The notes: generated by a model not told the origin, from the sequence alone. A stretch of 61,325 nt of DNA from an uncultured Gammaproteobacteria bacterium (GCA_903942465.1 CAJAPA010000025.1:1-61325), one strand, 5' to 3'. Numbered from the stretch's first letter, positions 31,353 to 40,922 are shown. Made by a program: numbers and translations.

Positions 31353-31438
31353 TCTTCATCCTTGAGCGCCTATTCGGTTTAACGATTTTCACCTGAAATC
31401 AATATTTTAGCTAGTACAAGCAAGCGGTATTTTCCATT

Positions 31439-32042
31439 TCAACATTGCGCAACTTGCAATTCACTCCAATCGGTCGTGAAACGCGGTGAAACATGCTACT
31501 GCCGCTTACCCCATGCCGGATTGGCTTGCCAGGCACTGGCCGCAAAGCCCACGCTTCTGCGTCCGAACCGCTGGTCGCCACGGGCAAGGTCATGGCGCGG
31601 CTTGGATGGTGCTGCGGAAGCTCAGGCCGAAACGGGTCGGTATGGGCGGACAGCCACACCCCAGAGGCCACCAGGCCCCGTTTACGGAGCTTTTGATAGG
31701 CACGGACGCCAAAGAGTAGCTGCGGCCTGCTGGACTTCGCTATGCGCCTCTACACGAAGCCCGAATGACCTGGACACCAGAATCTGCTTACGAACAGACT
31801 CCTGCTCTTCTAGGCCGATACAAGGCCATCCTTGCCGATCACGCTGCGTTCTGGACATCACCACGCCAAACATGGTCAAAAGGAGATCTACGGGGGCAGA
31901 AGCGAGGTCCATGGCCGCATATATGCCCTGGTCATTCAGCTTTAGTCGCCATTTCGGGCCTACCCCCCCATAGGTCAGTTACAGGGAACCTAGTCATGAT
32001 TTTGGCCCTAGCGTCCAGATCGCTGACATCAATCACGCCGCC
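31439..32042 (-). pseudogene. umuC remnant (DNA polymerase V catalytic subunit), truncated and frameshifted
   Basis: Read in pieces on the minus strand, this segment follows UmuC from its middle to its C-terminus. The first piece is VIDVSDLDARAKIMTRFPV with TDLWG. A frameshift at a run of seven G (31963-31969) leads to GPKWRLKLNDQGIYAAMDLA, RTQRDRQGWPCIGLEE and KQILVSRSFG. A second shift near 31700 leads to YQKLRKRGLVASGVWLSAHT. The C-terminal piece ends in SPRFTTDWSEL, behind an in-frame TAG at 31496-31498. About 190 N-terminal residues and an internal block are missing. No umuD is present. It cannot make a polymerase. Confidence 0.8.
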
Positions 32043-32267
32043 GTGCATCATGCGGTTAAACCAGGCGGTCATGTCATTGTGGCCACCGTTGCCGAGGATG
32101 GCCCCTTGCAGTGCAGTGGGCTTCCGGTGAAGCGCTATTACAAAGACGAACTACATGCCGAATTCGGCGAGGCGCTTACGCTGGCGCAACACGGAAAAGA
32201 ATCGCATCACACGCCGTACGGTACTGTGCAGCAGTTTACCTATTGCTATTGTGGCAAGCTCGTATAA
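32043..32267 (+). pseudogene. 3' fragment of a class I SAM-dependent methyltransferase gene
   Basis: The 74 codons encode HHAVKPGGHVIVATVAEDGP, then CSGLPVKRY, HAEFGEAL and TPYGTVQQFTYCYC. This is the C-terminal part of a common methyltransferase family (the strand after the PGG loop to the end). The SAM-binding N-terminal half is absent: the sequence just upstream belongs to the broken umuC on the other strand. The piece starts exactly at the junction, so it is a truncated gene. Confidence 0.75.
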
Positions 32268-32304
32268 AAAACCCTGAAATAACGGGTGTTTTTAAAAACC
32301 AAGA

Positions 32305-34341
32305 TCAAAACTTCATTCTCTGTATCCGCACTGCATTGATGATGGCCAACAAGGCCACGCCGACATCGGCGAACACGGCTTCCCACATAGTGGCCAGGCC
32401 ACCGGCACCAAGCACCAATACGATTGCTTTCACGACGAAGGCGAGAATGATGTTTTGCCAGACAATTCTCTTGGTTTGCTTGCCAATATTGATGGCCATG
32501 GGAATTTTGCTAGGCAAGTCATCCTGAATCACCACGTCAGCGGTTTCAATCGTTGCATCGCTGCCCAGTCCGCCCATGGCGATACCTACATCGCTGAGCG
32601 CGACCACTGGCGCATCATTGACACCGTCGCCTACGAAGGCCACCGATTCATTTCGCGCTTTGATTTCTTTTACTTTGTTGACTTTATCTTCCGGCAACAA
32701 ATCACCAAAGGCGCTTTTAATACCTAAAGTATCAGCTACCAATTTCACCACACTGCCTTTATCACCACTGAGCATCGTCGTTTTGACTCCCAATGCGTTG
32801 AGCTTGTCGATGGTGAGTTGCGCATCTTCTTTGATACTATCGGCAATGGTGATATGTCCGACAAACCTATTGTCGTAAGCAATGGCAATGGTGGTGTAAA
32901 CAATGCTGGCCGGATCAATGTCATAAACAATGGCAAATTTATCCATCAACTTGAAGTTGCCTACATGTAGTGCCTTGCCATTCACCTCGGCGACAAGCCC
33001 ATGCCCGGAGATTTCTTCGACATTGTCGAGTTTGATCGAGGTATCCACGTTGCCAACATATTCATGGATGGCAGAAGCCACGGGGTGAGTACTCTGGCTT
33101 TCCAACGCATTCACCATGGCCATGATGTCGGCTTGGTTAAATTTGGGATTGAGAACGGCTTCCTGAACTTTGAATACGCCCTCGGTCATGGTGCCGGTTT
33201 TATCCATCACCACACTCTGTACATTGGCAATGATGTCCAGGAAATTACTACCCTTGAATAAAATACCGTTCCGACTGGCAGCACCGATGCCACCGAAATA
33301 GCCCAGCGGAATTGAGATGACCAGAGCGCACGGACAGGAGATCACCAGGAATACCAAAGCACGGTATATCCAATCGTGGAATACGTAGTCGTCCACAAAA
33401 AACAGCGGAAGTACGCAAATGGCGATCGCCAGGAAAACGACAATCGGCGTGTATATTTTTGCGAACTTGCGGATGAACAACTCAGTCGGTGCTTTTTGTG
33501 CAGCCGCGTTTTGCACTAAATCCAGAATTTTGCTTAGCTTGCTATCGGTATAGGCGGTGGTGACTTTTACCTGCGCCACCGAATTGAGGTTAATCATTCC
33601 GGCTAGCACAGTATCGCCCTTGGCTTTGGTATCGGGCTTGCTTTCACCGGTTAGCGCGGCTGTGTTGAAAGAGGCTGTGTCAGACAATAGCTCACCGTCT
33701 AGGCCGAGCTTTTCACCCGCCTTTAGTTGTATGATATTGCCGATAACTGCCGTGTCGGCTTTGATAGTTTTAGCCTGGTTGTTTTCCAGAATCGTGACTT
33801 CATCCGGCCGCTGATCAAGCAACGACTTGATATTTGCTTTCGCACGCTTCACTGCCAACGTCTGGAACACTTCACCGACGGCATAAAACAACATCACCGC
33901 CACGCCTTCGGGATACTCGCCAATGGCAAAGGCACCAATGGTGGCAATGCCCATCAGGAAAAATTCAGAGAATACCTGGCCTTTACTAATGCTTTGAAAG
34001 GCTTCTTTGAGTACCGGCACACCGACCGGCACATAAGCGACTATGTACCAGACAACGCGAATCCAACTTGTAAACCAGTCGGGTTTCACATAGGAGTCCA
34101 GCGCGATCGCAATCAGTAGCAAAACCAGACTGATAATAGCGGGCCGAAACATATTTATCGGACTATCGCTGCTTGATGCATGGTCGTGACCATCGCCATC
34201 TTCGTGGCCGTGGTCATGGCCATCATTTTCGGAATGCCCTTCTTTTAATAACGCCGAAGCGCCCGCTTTGGAATAGATTTTTTCTTCCTGCGTGCAGCAA
34301 AGTTGTTTGCCATCTTTGTCGTATTTGTGTTGGTGTGGCAT
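32305..34341 (-). CDS. P1B-type heavy-metal-transporting ATPase (zinc/cadmium type)
   Basis: The 678-residue pump moves soft divalent metals (Zn, Cd, possibly Pb or Co) from the cytoplasm to the periplasm. It lacks a classical HMA domain but has a His/Asp-rich N-terminus (HSENDGHDHGHEDGDGHDH). The core motifs are present: TGES, the membrane metal site SCPCALVIS, the phosphorylation site DKTGTMTEG (usually DKTGTLTEG), HP in STHPVASAIH and GDGVNDAPVVA. The ribosome binding site GGAAG is well placed. It is the last gene of the leftward efflux operon, and its low-GC coding and many Lys and Ile residues set it apart from the backbone. Confidence 0.93.
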   Translation of the reverse strand: MPHQHKYDKDGKQLCCTQEEKIYSKAGASALLKEGHSENDGHDHGHEDGDGHDHASSSDSPINMFRPAIISLVLLLIAIALDSYVKPDWFTSWIRVVWYIVAYVPVGVPVLKEAFQSISKGQVFSEFFLMGIATIGAFAIGEYPEGVAVMLFYAVGEVFQTLAVKRAKANIKSLLDQRPDEVTILENNQAKTIKADTAVIGNIIQLKAGEKLGLDGELLSDTASFNTAALTGESKPDTKAKGDTVLAGMINLNSVAQVKVTTAYTDSKLSKILDLVQNAAAQKAPTELFIRKFAKIYTPIVVFLAIAICVLPLFFVDDYVFHDWIYRALVFLVISCPCALVISIPLGYFGGIGAASRNGILFKGSNFLDIIANVQSVVMDKTGTMTEGVFKVQEAVLNPKFNQADIMAMVNALESQSTHPVASAIHEYVGNVDTSIKLDNVEEISGHGLVAEVNGKALHVGNFKLMDKFAIVYDIDPASIVYTTIAIAYDNRFVGHITIADSIKEDAQLTIDKLNALGVKTTMLSGDKGSVVKLVADTLGIKSAFGDLLPEDKVNKVKEIKARNESVAFVGDGVNDAPVVALSDVGIAMGGLGSDATIETADVVIQDDLPSKIPMAINIGKQTKRIVWQNIILAFVVKAIVLVLGAGGLATMWEAVFADVGVALLAIINAVRIQRMKF

Positions 34342-34434
34342 CTCTATACTTCCTGCAGGTAGATGAATGGAATTCCCTTGTCACCCAGCGTGCGCTGGGT
34401 GACCGGACTTTTCATCGGGTTGTGATTGTTCGCC

Positions 34435-34746
34435 CTAATCGATGCGAATGCTTTGCCCAATCTCGCTCACATAAATCCAGCCAGCATCGGGTTTGCCGGT
34501 GCGGGCGACTTTGCTAAAAATAGCAATGGCAGCTTCGACTTCATCGTCTTCACAGAACAATTCCATCTGGACTTCGTTGATCATTTTCTCGCCGAGCTCG
34601 ACCGAGTATTCCTGCTCGCGGGTACTAAGTGCCTGCAACATGCCTTTGACATCGAACAAACTCAGTCGCGTGAAACCCGCGGCATCCAAGGCGTGTACGA
34701 TGTCGCCCATACGGTTACGGTGTACGAAAGCTTTTAACTGTTTCAT
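34435..34746 (-). CDS. P-II-like protein of the metal efflux operon
   Basis: The 103-residue protein has the P-II fold pattern: MKQLKAFVHRNRMGDIVHAL at the start, VQMELFCEDDEVEAAI in the middle and ARTGKPDAGWIYVSEIG with IRID at the end. The T loop is short and lacks the usual uridylylated-Tyr context of GlnB and GlnK, so nitrogen signalling is unlikely. P-II-like proteins are found beside CusA/CzcA-type pumps, where they may sense metal or nucleotide. It overlaps czcA by 4 bases and has GGAGA 8 bases upstream. The ATPase gene starts 93 bases later. Confidence 0.85.
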   Translation of the reverse strand: MKQLKAFVHRNRMGDIVHALDAAGFTRLSLFDVKGMLQALSTREQEYSVELGEKMINEVQMELFCEDDEVEAAIAIFSKVARTGKPDAGWIYVSEIGQSIRID

Positions 34747-37700
34747 TGGGCAATCTCCTTGGCTTTATTTTCGGCGCGGGTTTCCATCCATTCGTACAAC
34801 ACGGGTAACAAAATCAGCGTGAGCAAGGTGGAACTAATCAATCCGCCGACAACCACCGTGGCTAAGGGTCTCTGCGTTTCTGCACCAACGCCACTTGAGA
34901 GCAGCATAGGCACAAGCCCAAGAATAGCTACGCTGGCGGTCATCAGCACCGGCCTAAGTCGCAAGGCCGTGCCTTGTACAACGGCTTCACGCACCGACAG
35001 CCCACGCTCACGCTGTTCATTCAAGAAGCTCACCAACACGATGCCGTTCAACATGGCGACACCGAACACCGCAATAAAGCCAATGGCTGACGGCACCGAC
35101 AAATACTGCCCGGTGACAAACAATGCCAACAATCCACCGATGGTGGCAAACGGTACGTTAGCCAAAATCAAGGCCGCGTATTTGATAGAGTTAAAGGCGG
35201 TATAGAGCAAAACAAAAATGAAGAAGATTGTGACCGGTACAATCAGACTCAGTTTTGCCAAGGCACGCTGCTGGTTGGCAAAGGCACCGCCCCATTCAAC
35301 CCAATAGCCAGGCGGCAATTTGACTTGCTGCTTGATGGCCGCACTGGCTTCGGCCACAAAGCCGTCGACATCGCGCCCCTTCACATCCATTTGGATGACG
35401 GCGTAGCGTTGCAATTGTTCGCGTCGAATAAATGAATAGCCTTCTGCCACGCTGACATTGGCAACTTCCGACAAAGGCACGATTGCACCAGAGGCCGCTT
35501 TCAATGGAATGCGACGTAGCGACTCGATGGAATCCCGTGTTTTGTCGTCCAAACGTACGGCAATATCAAAGCGTTTGACACCATCGAGCAACACACTGAC
35601 CGGCTCGCCACCTAAACCATTACGGACGATGGTCAGTACTTCTTCGGCATTCATGCCGTGGCGTGCCAATTCACCGCGATTCACCTCAATTTTAATTTGA
35701 GGTTTGCCCAAGTTCGCTTCCAATGAAAGGTCAGCAACGCCTTGTACTTTTGCCAGCACGGGTTTGAGCTGCGCACTTATACGATCGAGTTCTTTCAGAT
35801 CTTGACCATATAATTTCAAAGCCAGTGTGGCTCGCACGCCGGAAATCAGCTCTTCCACCCGCATTTGAATCGGCTGGGTAAAGCCCGACACCACGTTGGG
35901 GACTACTTCCTCAATGGTTTCCTGCATCGCCACTTCGAGCTCTTTAATGCTGCGTCCGGTTGTCCACTCATCTTCGGGTTTCAGCGCCGTGTAAATTTCC
36001 ATGTAATTCACGTCCGCTGTTTCACCTTTTTCGGCACGACCAATCATGGCCAGAGTCGTTTCAACTTCGGGAAACTTTTTGAAGGCTTCGGCAATTTTAT
36101 TACTGGTGTTTATCGATTCATCGAGTGAAGTGGACGGAATGCCCGTGACGCGCCACATGATCGAACCTTCCTGCAATTGCGGCATAAACTCTTTACCCAG
36201 GAACGGAAATAAAGCCAAGCTGCATACCAAAGCGATACTGGCAGTAACCACCACGACCTTTTTACGGGCCAACGCCTTGTCCAACAACGGGCGATAGTGT
36301 CGCTTTAGAAACGCCACCAGCCAGGTGTCTTTCTCGGGTTTGGGTTTGAGAATCATTGAGGCCAATACCGGAATCAGGGTCAAACTTAATACCAAAGAAC
36401 CCGCCATCGCAAAGGCAATATTGAACGCCATTGGCTTGAATAATTTGCCTTCCAAGCCTTCCAGACTAAATAGCGGCAGGAACACCACAATAATAATCAT
36501 GATCGCAAACGAGATCGGATTTGCGACTTCTTTGGCCGCGGCTAACACCGCCGAAGTTTTGTTGACCTTTTCACCGTGCTCGAGTCGCTCGGCCATGATG
36601 CGAAAGGCGTTCTCGACCAAGACCACCGAACCATCGACCATCATACCGATACCGATTGCCAAACCGGCCAACGACATCAGGTTTGCCGATAAGCCAAATT
36701 GCCCCATGCCGATAAACGCAATGAGCATCGCCAAAGGCAGTGTGATCACGACCACAATCGCCGATCGCAATTCGCCCAAAAACAGGAACAAAATAATCGC
36801 GACTAAAATGGAGCCTTCGATCAAGGCTGCCGTCGCAGTACCAACCGCTTTATTGACCAAATCGGTGCGCTCATAAATTGGCTTGAGCACAATTTCTTTC
36901 GGCAATGCACCAGACACCGTTTCCATTTTCTTTTTGACTTCTTCGACCACGTCTTTGGCATTTTCACCCATGCGGGAGAGTGCCATACCGAGTACGACTT
37001 CTTCGCCGTCGCGAGTCACTGCACCAAAGCGCGGTGCAGGGGCTTGTACAATATTGGCCACATCGCGCATATATACCGGCACGCCATCTTCGGCTTTCAG
37101 TACGATAGCTCCGATATCGTCGCTGGAAGCCAATAAGCCCAGGCCGCGCACGAGATATTGCTCGCGACCGACGTCCATCACATTGCCGCCGACCTGTCCG
37201 TTATTCGCAGGCAAGGCTTCAATGACGTCACGAAAGCCCATGCCACGGGCATACAGTCGTTGCGGATCAATTTGAATTTGGTATTCGCGTTCACCGCCGC
37301 CCCAAGACATTACATCGTCGACGCCTGGCGCCGTGCGCATGATTAAACGCACGGTCCAATCTTGCCAGGAGCGCAAGTCCATATCGGTAACTTGTTCTTT
37401 TGTAACGCCGGGTCCTCGTTCAACGGTGTACCAGAATACTTGCCCCAAGCCCGACGAGTTCGGTCCCATACTCGGCTTGCCGTAACCGTCGGGTAAACGA
37501 TCGCCGACTTCCTGCAAGCGTTCATTCACCAATTGGCGAGCGAAATAGATATCCATGTCGTCTTCGAAATATACCGAGACATACGACAAACCAAACAAGC
37601 TTACCGAGCGAATTTCCTGCACTTTCGGAAGGCCAGCCATCGCGGACTCTACTGGAAAAGTCAAAAGTTGCTCGACGTCTTCTGCCGCCAAGCCTGGCGA

Positions 37701-37856
37701 TTCCGTGTAGATATTGACCTGTGCCGGTGTGATATCGGGAAACGCATCAATCGGCACATTGCGTACGGCTTGGATGCCAAGAAACGCAATCACGGCAAAA
37801 ACAATCAACACCAAAAATTTATAGCGCAGGGAAAGTTCAACTATTCGATTCAGCAT
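34743..37856 (-). CDS. czcA: heavy-metal efflux RND pump, inner-membrane subunit
   Basis: This 1037-residue RND pump uses the proton gradient to export metal through the adaptor and outer-membrane channel encoded upstream. It starts with MLNRIVELSLRYKFLVL and DAFPDITPAQVNIYT, has two large periplasmic loops, and carries the heavy-metal-type motif in membrane helix 4 (GLAIGIGMMVDGSVVLVENA), where the Asp and Glu support proton relay in CzcA-type (Co/Zn/Cd) pumps. The ribosome binding site AGGAGG is ideal. It follows czcB by 33 bases and overlaps the P-II gene. Metal specificity is inferred. Confidence 0.94.
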   Translation of the reverse strand: MLNRIVELSLRYKFLVLIVFAVIAFLGIQAVRNVPIDAFPDITPAQVNIYTESPGLAAEDVEQLLTFPVESAMAGLPKVQEIRSVSLFGLSYVSVYFEDDMDIYFARQLVNERLQEVGDRLPDGYGKPSMGPNSSGLGQVFWYTVERGPGVTKEQVTDMDLRSWQDWTVRLIMRTAPGVDDVMSWGGGEREYQIQIDPQRLYARGMGFRDVIEALPANNGQVGGNVMDVGREQYLVRGLGLLASSDDIGAIVLKAEDGVPVYMRDVANIVQAPAPRFGAVTRDGEEVVLGMALSRMGENAKDVVEEVKKKMETVSGALPKEIVLKPIYERTDLVNKAVGTATAALIEGSILVAIILFLFLGELRSAIVVVITLPLAMLIAFIGMGQFGLSANLMSLAGLAIGIGMMVDGSVVLVENAFRIMAERLEHGEKVNKTSAVLAAAKEVANPISFAIMIIIVVFLPLFSLEGLEGKLFKPMAFNIAFAMAGSLVLSLTLIPVLASMILKPKPEKDTWLVAFLKRHYRPLLDKALARKKVVVVTASIALVCSLALFPFLGKEFMPQLQEGSIMWRVTGIPSTSLDESINTSNKIAEAFKKFPEVETTLAMIGRAEKGETADVNYMEIYTALKPEDEWTTGRSIKELEVAMQETIEEVVPNVVSGFTQPIQMRVEELISGVRATLALKLYGQDLKELDRISAQLKPVLAKVQGVADLSLEANLGKPQIKIEVNRGELARHGMNAEEVLTIVRNGLGGEPVSVLLDGVKRFDIAVRLDDKTRDSIESLRRIPLKAASGAIVPLSEVANVSVAEGYSFIRREQLQRYAVIQMDVKGRDVDGFVAEASAAIKQQVKLPPGYWVEWGGAFANQQRALAKLSLIVPVTIFFIFVLLYTAFNSIKYAALILANVPFATIGGLLALFVTGQYLSVPSAIGFIAVFGVAMLNGIVLVSFLNEQRERGLSVREAVVQGTALRLRPVLMTASVAILGLVPMLLSSGVGAETQRPLATVVVGGLISSTLLTLILLPVLYEWMETRAENKAKEIAQ

Positions 37857-37889
37857 GACGGGCCTCCTAACGTATCGGGGATAGCACGA

Positions 37890-39095
37890 TTAGTGCCCAT
37901 GACCTTCTCCCATTTGTGCTTTAAGAATTTGCGCTTTGAGCGTGTAAGCACCCTCAATCACAACCACATCGCCCACTTTTAAACCTTCGGTAATGACAGT
38001 GCGATTGCCAATCACGCTGCCTGTGCGAACGGAAACGGGATCAAGCGTGTTGTCGGCATTTTGACGAAAGACAATGGTATCGCCTTCCAGTTGCAGCACC
38101 GCTGCGGTCGGCACGGCGAGCTGGGTGTCTTTGCTGGCACCGGCATCTAGGTAGGCATCGACATAATCGCCGCCGTGCAAGCTATCGTCTATATTCATGA
38201 CTTCAATGCGCACCAACGAATTACGGGTGCCTTCAGCAGTCCGGTGAGAGCGTTGCACGACTTTCCCGGTCAAGCGAACGTCTCCGTGAACAATGTCGGC
38301 TTTGCTTCCGACGGCAACGCGCTGGGCGTTTTCGGCGGGGAGTTTGGCATCGACCCAAACAATGGATTCATCTACTAAACGAAATAAGGTGCGACCTGGT
38401 TCAATGCGCTCACCAACCACAAAATTATCTTCGGTAACACGTCCGGCATGCGGTGCAGTTAAGGTGAATTCACCATTGGCACGCCCCACGGCGGAACCCG
38501 GCAAACCATAAGCACGGGCGGCGGCGCGGGCTTGCTCCACAGCGACTTGGGCTTCGCTATAACGACGACCCGAAACCGCATCGCGGCCCAGGGACTGCAT
38601 GCGTTTCCATTCCTGTTCGGCAATCAGTAACGCGCCTTGGGTCTGTGCGACTTCAACCGACGACAAGGTCACCAAGGGAGCGCCTGCTTTGAGTTCATCG
38701 CCCAATTTGGCATGACGACGCACGACGAGGGAGTCCACGCGAGGGGTAATTAAGGTGGTGCCATAGGCGTTGTCGACGACTTCACCCGGTGTGCGCAACT
38801 CTTCGTTTAGCAATGTTTTTTCCAGCTTGGCCACACGGATACCGGCTGCTGCCATAGCTTTGGCGTCCATACTGATCGGCTTTGCTACTTCTTCGCCATG
38901 CTCGCCACCTTCTTCTTCGGCATGCTCGCCAGCCGCTTCTTCCTTGCCGTGTTCTTCTTTAGCTTCGCCGACATGTTGTTCGGTGGCTTTTTCTTTTGCT
39001 GCAGCTTCCGTTTCAGCTGTCTTTGATGAACACGCCGACAGAGTGATTAATAGGGCGACCATCACAGTCAGGCCAAAATATCGATTCAAATTCAT
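37890..39095 (-). CDS. czcB: metal efflux RND periplasmic adaptor lipoprotein
   Basis: The 401-residue adaptor has a lipoprotein signal (LLITLSACSS, lipobox Cys near residue 22). A striking Glu/His-rich segment follows (residues 30-75, with HGKEEAAGEHAEEEGGEHGE), a likely metal-binding region. The remainder has the barrel-sandwich and hairpin pattern of membrane fusion proteins (TPGEVVDNAYGTTLITP, QGALLIAEQEWKRMQ, APHAGRVTEDNFVVGE). The C-terminal end is also His-rich (GEGHGH). It links CzcA to the TolC-like channel. Its start overlaps the end of czcC by 4 bases. Confidence 0.92.
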   Translation of the reverse strand: MNLNRYFGLTVMVALLITLSACSSKTAETEAAAKEKATEQHVGEAKEEHGKEEAAGEHAEEEGGEHGEEVAKPISMDAKAMAAAGIRVAKLEKTLLNEELRTPGEVVDNAYGTTLITPRVDSLVVRRHAKLGDELKAGAPLVTLSSVEVAQTQGALLIAEQEWKRMQSLGRDAVSGRRYSEAQVAVEQARAAARAYGLPGSAVGRANGEFTLTAPHAGRVTEDNFVVGERIEPGRTLFRLVDESIVWVDAKLPAENAQRVAVGSKADIVHGDVRLTGKVVQRSHRTAEGTRNSLVRIEVMNIDDSLHGGDYVDAYLDAGASKDTQLAVPTAAVLQLEGDTIVFRQNADNTLDPVSVRTGSVIGNRTVITEGLKVGDVVVIEGAYTLKAQILKAQMGEGHGH

Positions 39096-40393
39096 TTGGA
39101 AGTGTCTCCGTTAAATGGGGTGTCCAAGCCGAGCCAGCTTTCGAGCTGGCCGGTGGCAGAAAGGTATTCGGTGCTACTGCGCCATAAACGGCTTTCAAGT
39201 TCTGCACCGGCTAATGCCGTGTCCAGCGTTTGTTTCAGTTGCAATAAATAATCGGCAGTCGAGATTTCGCCTGCGCGCCATAGTTTTTCGAGTAGTTCTG
39301 ATCGGCTCTCTACGCTAGTGCCTTTGCTGCTGCGCCAAAGTTGTGCCGCTTTTTGCATGGCTGCGTAAGTGGTCCTGGCGCGTGTTGCCCGTGATTGCAG
39401 CTCGGTATTAACCCGTTCAACATCGATGTTGGCGGCATCCGAGTCGGCTTGTGCGGCCACCACTTCGGCACGATAGCTATTGCGGACATACAAGGGAATG
39501 CTGAGCTTAATTCCAACGATATTATCGGTAACATTGCCATAATCGATTCGCCCACTGGTAAAGCCGAGAGTTGGATCGGCAATGCGATCCTTTTTGGCGA
39601 CGGCAATCAGGCGCTGCGCCGCTAATGCATTGGCATTAACCAGCTGCCATTCTGGAAGTGATTCCAGCTTGATGGCATGCTCGGTGTTAATGCTTGGCAG
39701 GTTGTTGGCCGACATCAAATTCATACTGCTGTGGTCGGGCTGTCCACCAACATTACGAAAGCTTTCTTCCTGCTCGGCCAGATCGGCCAGCAGATTGGCT
39801 TGTTCGCTTTGGGCTTCATCGCGTGCCAGCAATGCCAAGTCTCTTTCCAAGGATGAAATGTCGCCGACCTTGAATTGCTTTTCCGCCAAGTCAGCAAACC
39901 GAATCATCAAATCCAAGCGTTTATTGCCCACCTGCACGGCTTGCTGTGCACCTTGCAACGAAGACCAGGCAGTTAGCCAGTTGACGGCGAAGTCACGTCG
40001 GCGCAATTGTGCCTGCGCTTCGTCGAACTGCAATTGGGCCGCACCGGCATCGCGACGAGCCCGGCGTTTGCCACTGATATCAATTGCCATACTTAGTTCG
40101 GCCGAGGACGCGCGGTCAGTGCCTTCTTTATCAGAAACCAATTCCAGCTCAGGATTGTAAAGCGGACGGCTGGCCGCATCGGCTCTAGCTCTTGCTGCGG
40201 CCAATTGCGATTCGGTAATACGGGAGTTGGGGTGATTGTTCCAAGCGGATTGCAGGGCTTGTTTGATCGGTGCAGGTGCAGTGGTAGTGAGAACTGGCGC
40301 TACATTGGCTTTGCTGTAGCTGGCGAAGGCCAGCAAACACATGCCAAGCATCACCTCGATTCCTGGGAATCGAAAATGGGGGAACACAGACAT
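39092..40393 (-). CDS. czcC: TolC-family outer-membrane channel of the metal efflux system
   Basis: The 433-residue protein has a signal peptide (MLGMCLLAFASYSKANVAP) and the long helical repeats of outer-membrane efflux proteins: AAARARADAASRPLYNPELE and KWRAGEISTADYLL-type segments in both halves. It would form the trimeric exit duct for the CzcBA pump. The ATG has GAGGA at 7 bases. It is read after the small CzcI-like gene and overlaps czcB by 4 bases. Confidence 0.9.
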   Translation of the reverse strand: MSVFPHFRFPGIEVMLGMCLLAFASYSKANVAPVLTTTAPAPIKQALQSAWNNHPNSRITESQLAAARARADAASRPLYNPELELVSDKEGTDRASSAELSMAIDISGKRRARRDAGAAQLQFDEAQAQLRRRDFAVNWLTAWSSLQGAQQAVQVGNKRLDLMIRFADLAEKQFKVGDISSLERDLALLARDEAQSEQANLLADLAEQEESFRNVGGQPDHSSMNLMSANNLPSINTEHAIKLESLPEWQLVNANALAAQRLIAVAKKDRIADPTLGFTSGRIDYGNVTDNIVGIKLSIPLYVRNSYRAEVVAAQADSDAANIDVERVNTELQSRATRARTTYAAMQKAAQLWRSSKGTSVESRSELLEKLWRAGEISTADYLLQLKQTLDTALAGAELESRLWRSSTEYLSATGQLESWLGLDTPFNGDTSK

Positions 40394-40457
40394 TAGTAAA
40401 TCCTCTAAACGGAGCTAAGCCGGCGAGTGTATCGTCGGGGAATTGTTTTTAGCTTGT

Positions 40458-40841
40458 TTAGATAATCGGCGGTCTGAAATCAGGCTGTAAGGCAGCTTGT
40501 TTAAAATAAATCGCTGATGGGAAATAATTCGATTGCGATATATAAATGGTTATGCCCTGTGCTGATGGCAACATGGCGGTAATATTATGACAGTTGTAAT
40601 CAGGGCAGGCGTCTGACGCATGTTTTTGTGGATTAGTGGCATCACTTTCGGCAGTAGAACTAAAATTAGTTTCAGCACCTTCTAGATGCTTAACCTGCTC
40701 GCTGTTGGTTAAATGTTCGATAGGTTCGTAATTATCGAAAGTACTTGCCAATCCTAGCTTCATCACAAACAACAAAACTATTGCCCACATGTGTGGTCCC
40801 GTCCTGAGGCGAGCAATTAAGGGTAGTGAAGCAATAGGCAT
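40458..40841 (-). CDS. small exported protein at the head of the metal operon (CzcI-like)
   Basis: The 127-residue protein has an N-terminal hydrophobic segment (WAIVLLFVMKLGLAS). A Met 17 codons in (40790) may be the real start, since AGGACGGGA precedes it. The mature part is acidic and has CPDYNCHNITAMLPSA, a Cys/His cluster like that in CzcI/CopL-type small periplasmic proteins found upstream of RND metal pumps. It may bind metal or tune the response; the exact family is not certain. It is followed by czcC after 64 bases. Confidence 0.6.
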   Translation of the reverse strand: MPIASLPLIARLRTGPHMWAIVLLFVMKLGLASTFDNYEPIEHLTNSEQVKHLEGAETNFSSTAESDATNPQKHASDACPDYNCHNITAMLPSAQGITIYISQSNYFPSAIYFKQAALQPDFRPPII

Positions 40842-40922
40842 TTAATATTCTAGAATTTATAAGTCATGTTATACAATTCCAAAAGTCCACTTAAATCTGT
40901 CAATTTATACATTTTAAAATAG

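Noticed and set aside
31411-31671. 86-codon minus-strand open frame as a gene of its own
   Set aside because: Its first part is a frameshifted piece of the umuC remnant and its tail is out of the umuC frame, so it is a fragment of the pseudogene.
31765-32130. Plus-strand open frame of 121 codons in the same area
   Set aside because: No recognisable domain, and it lies opposite the umuC remnant and out of frame with the methyltransferase tail.
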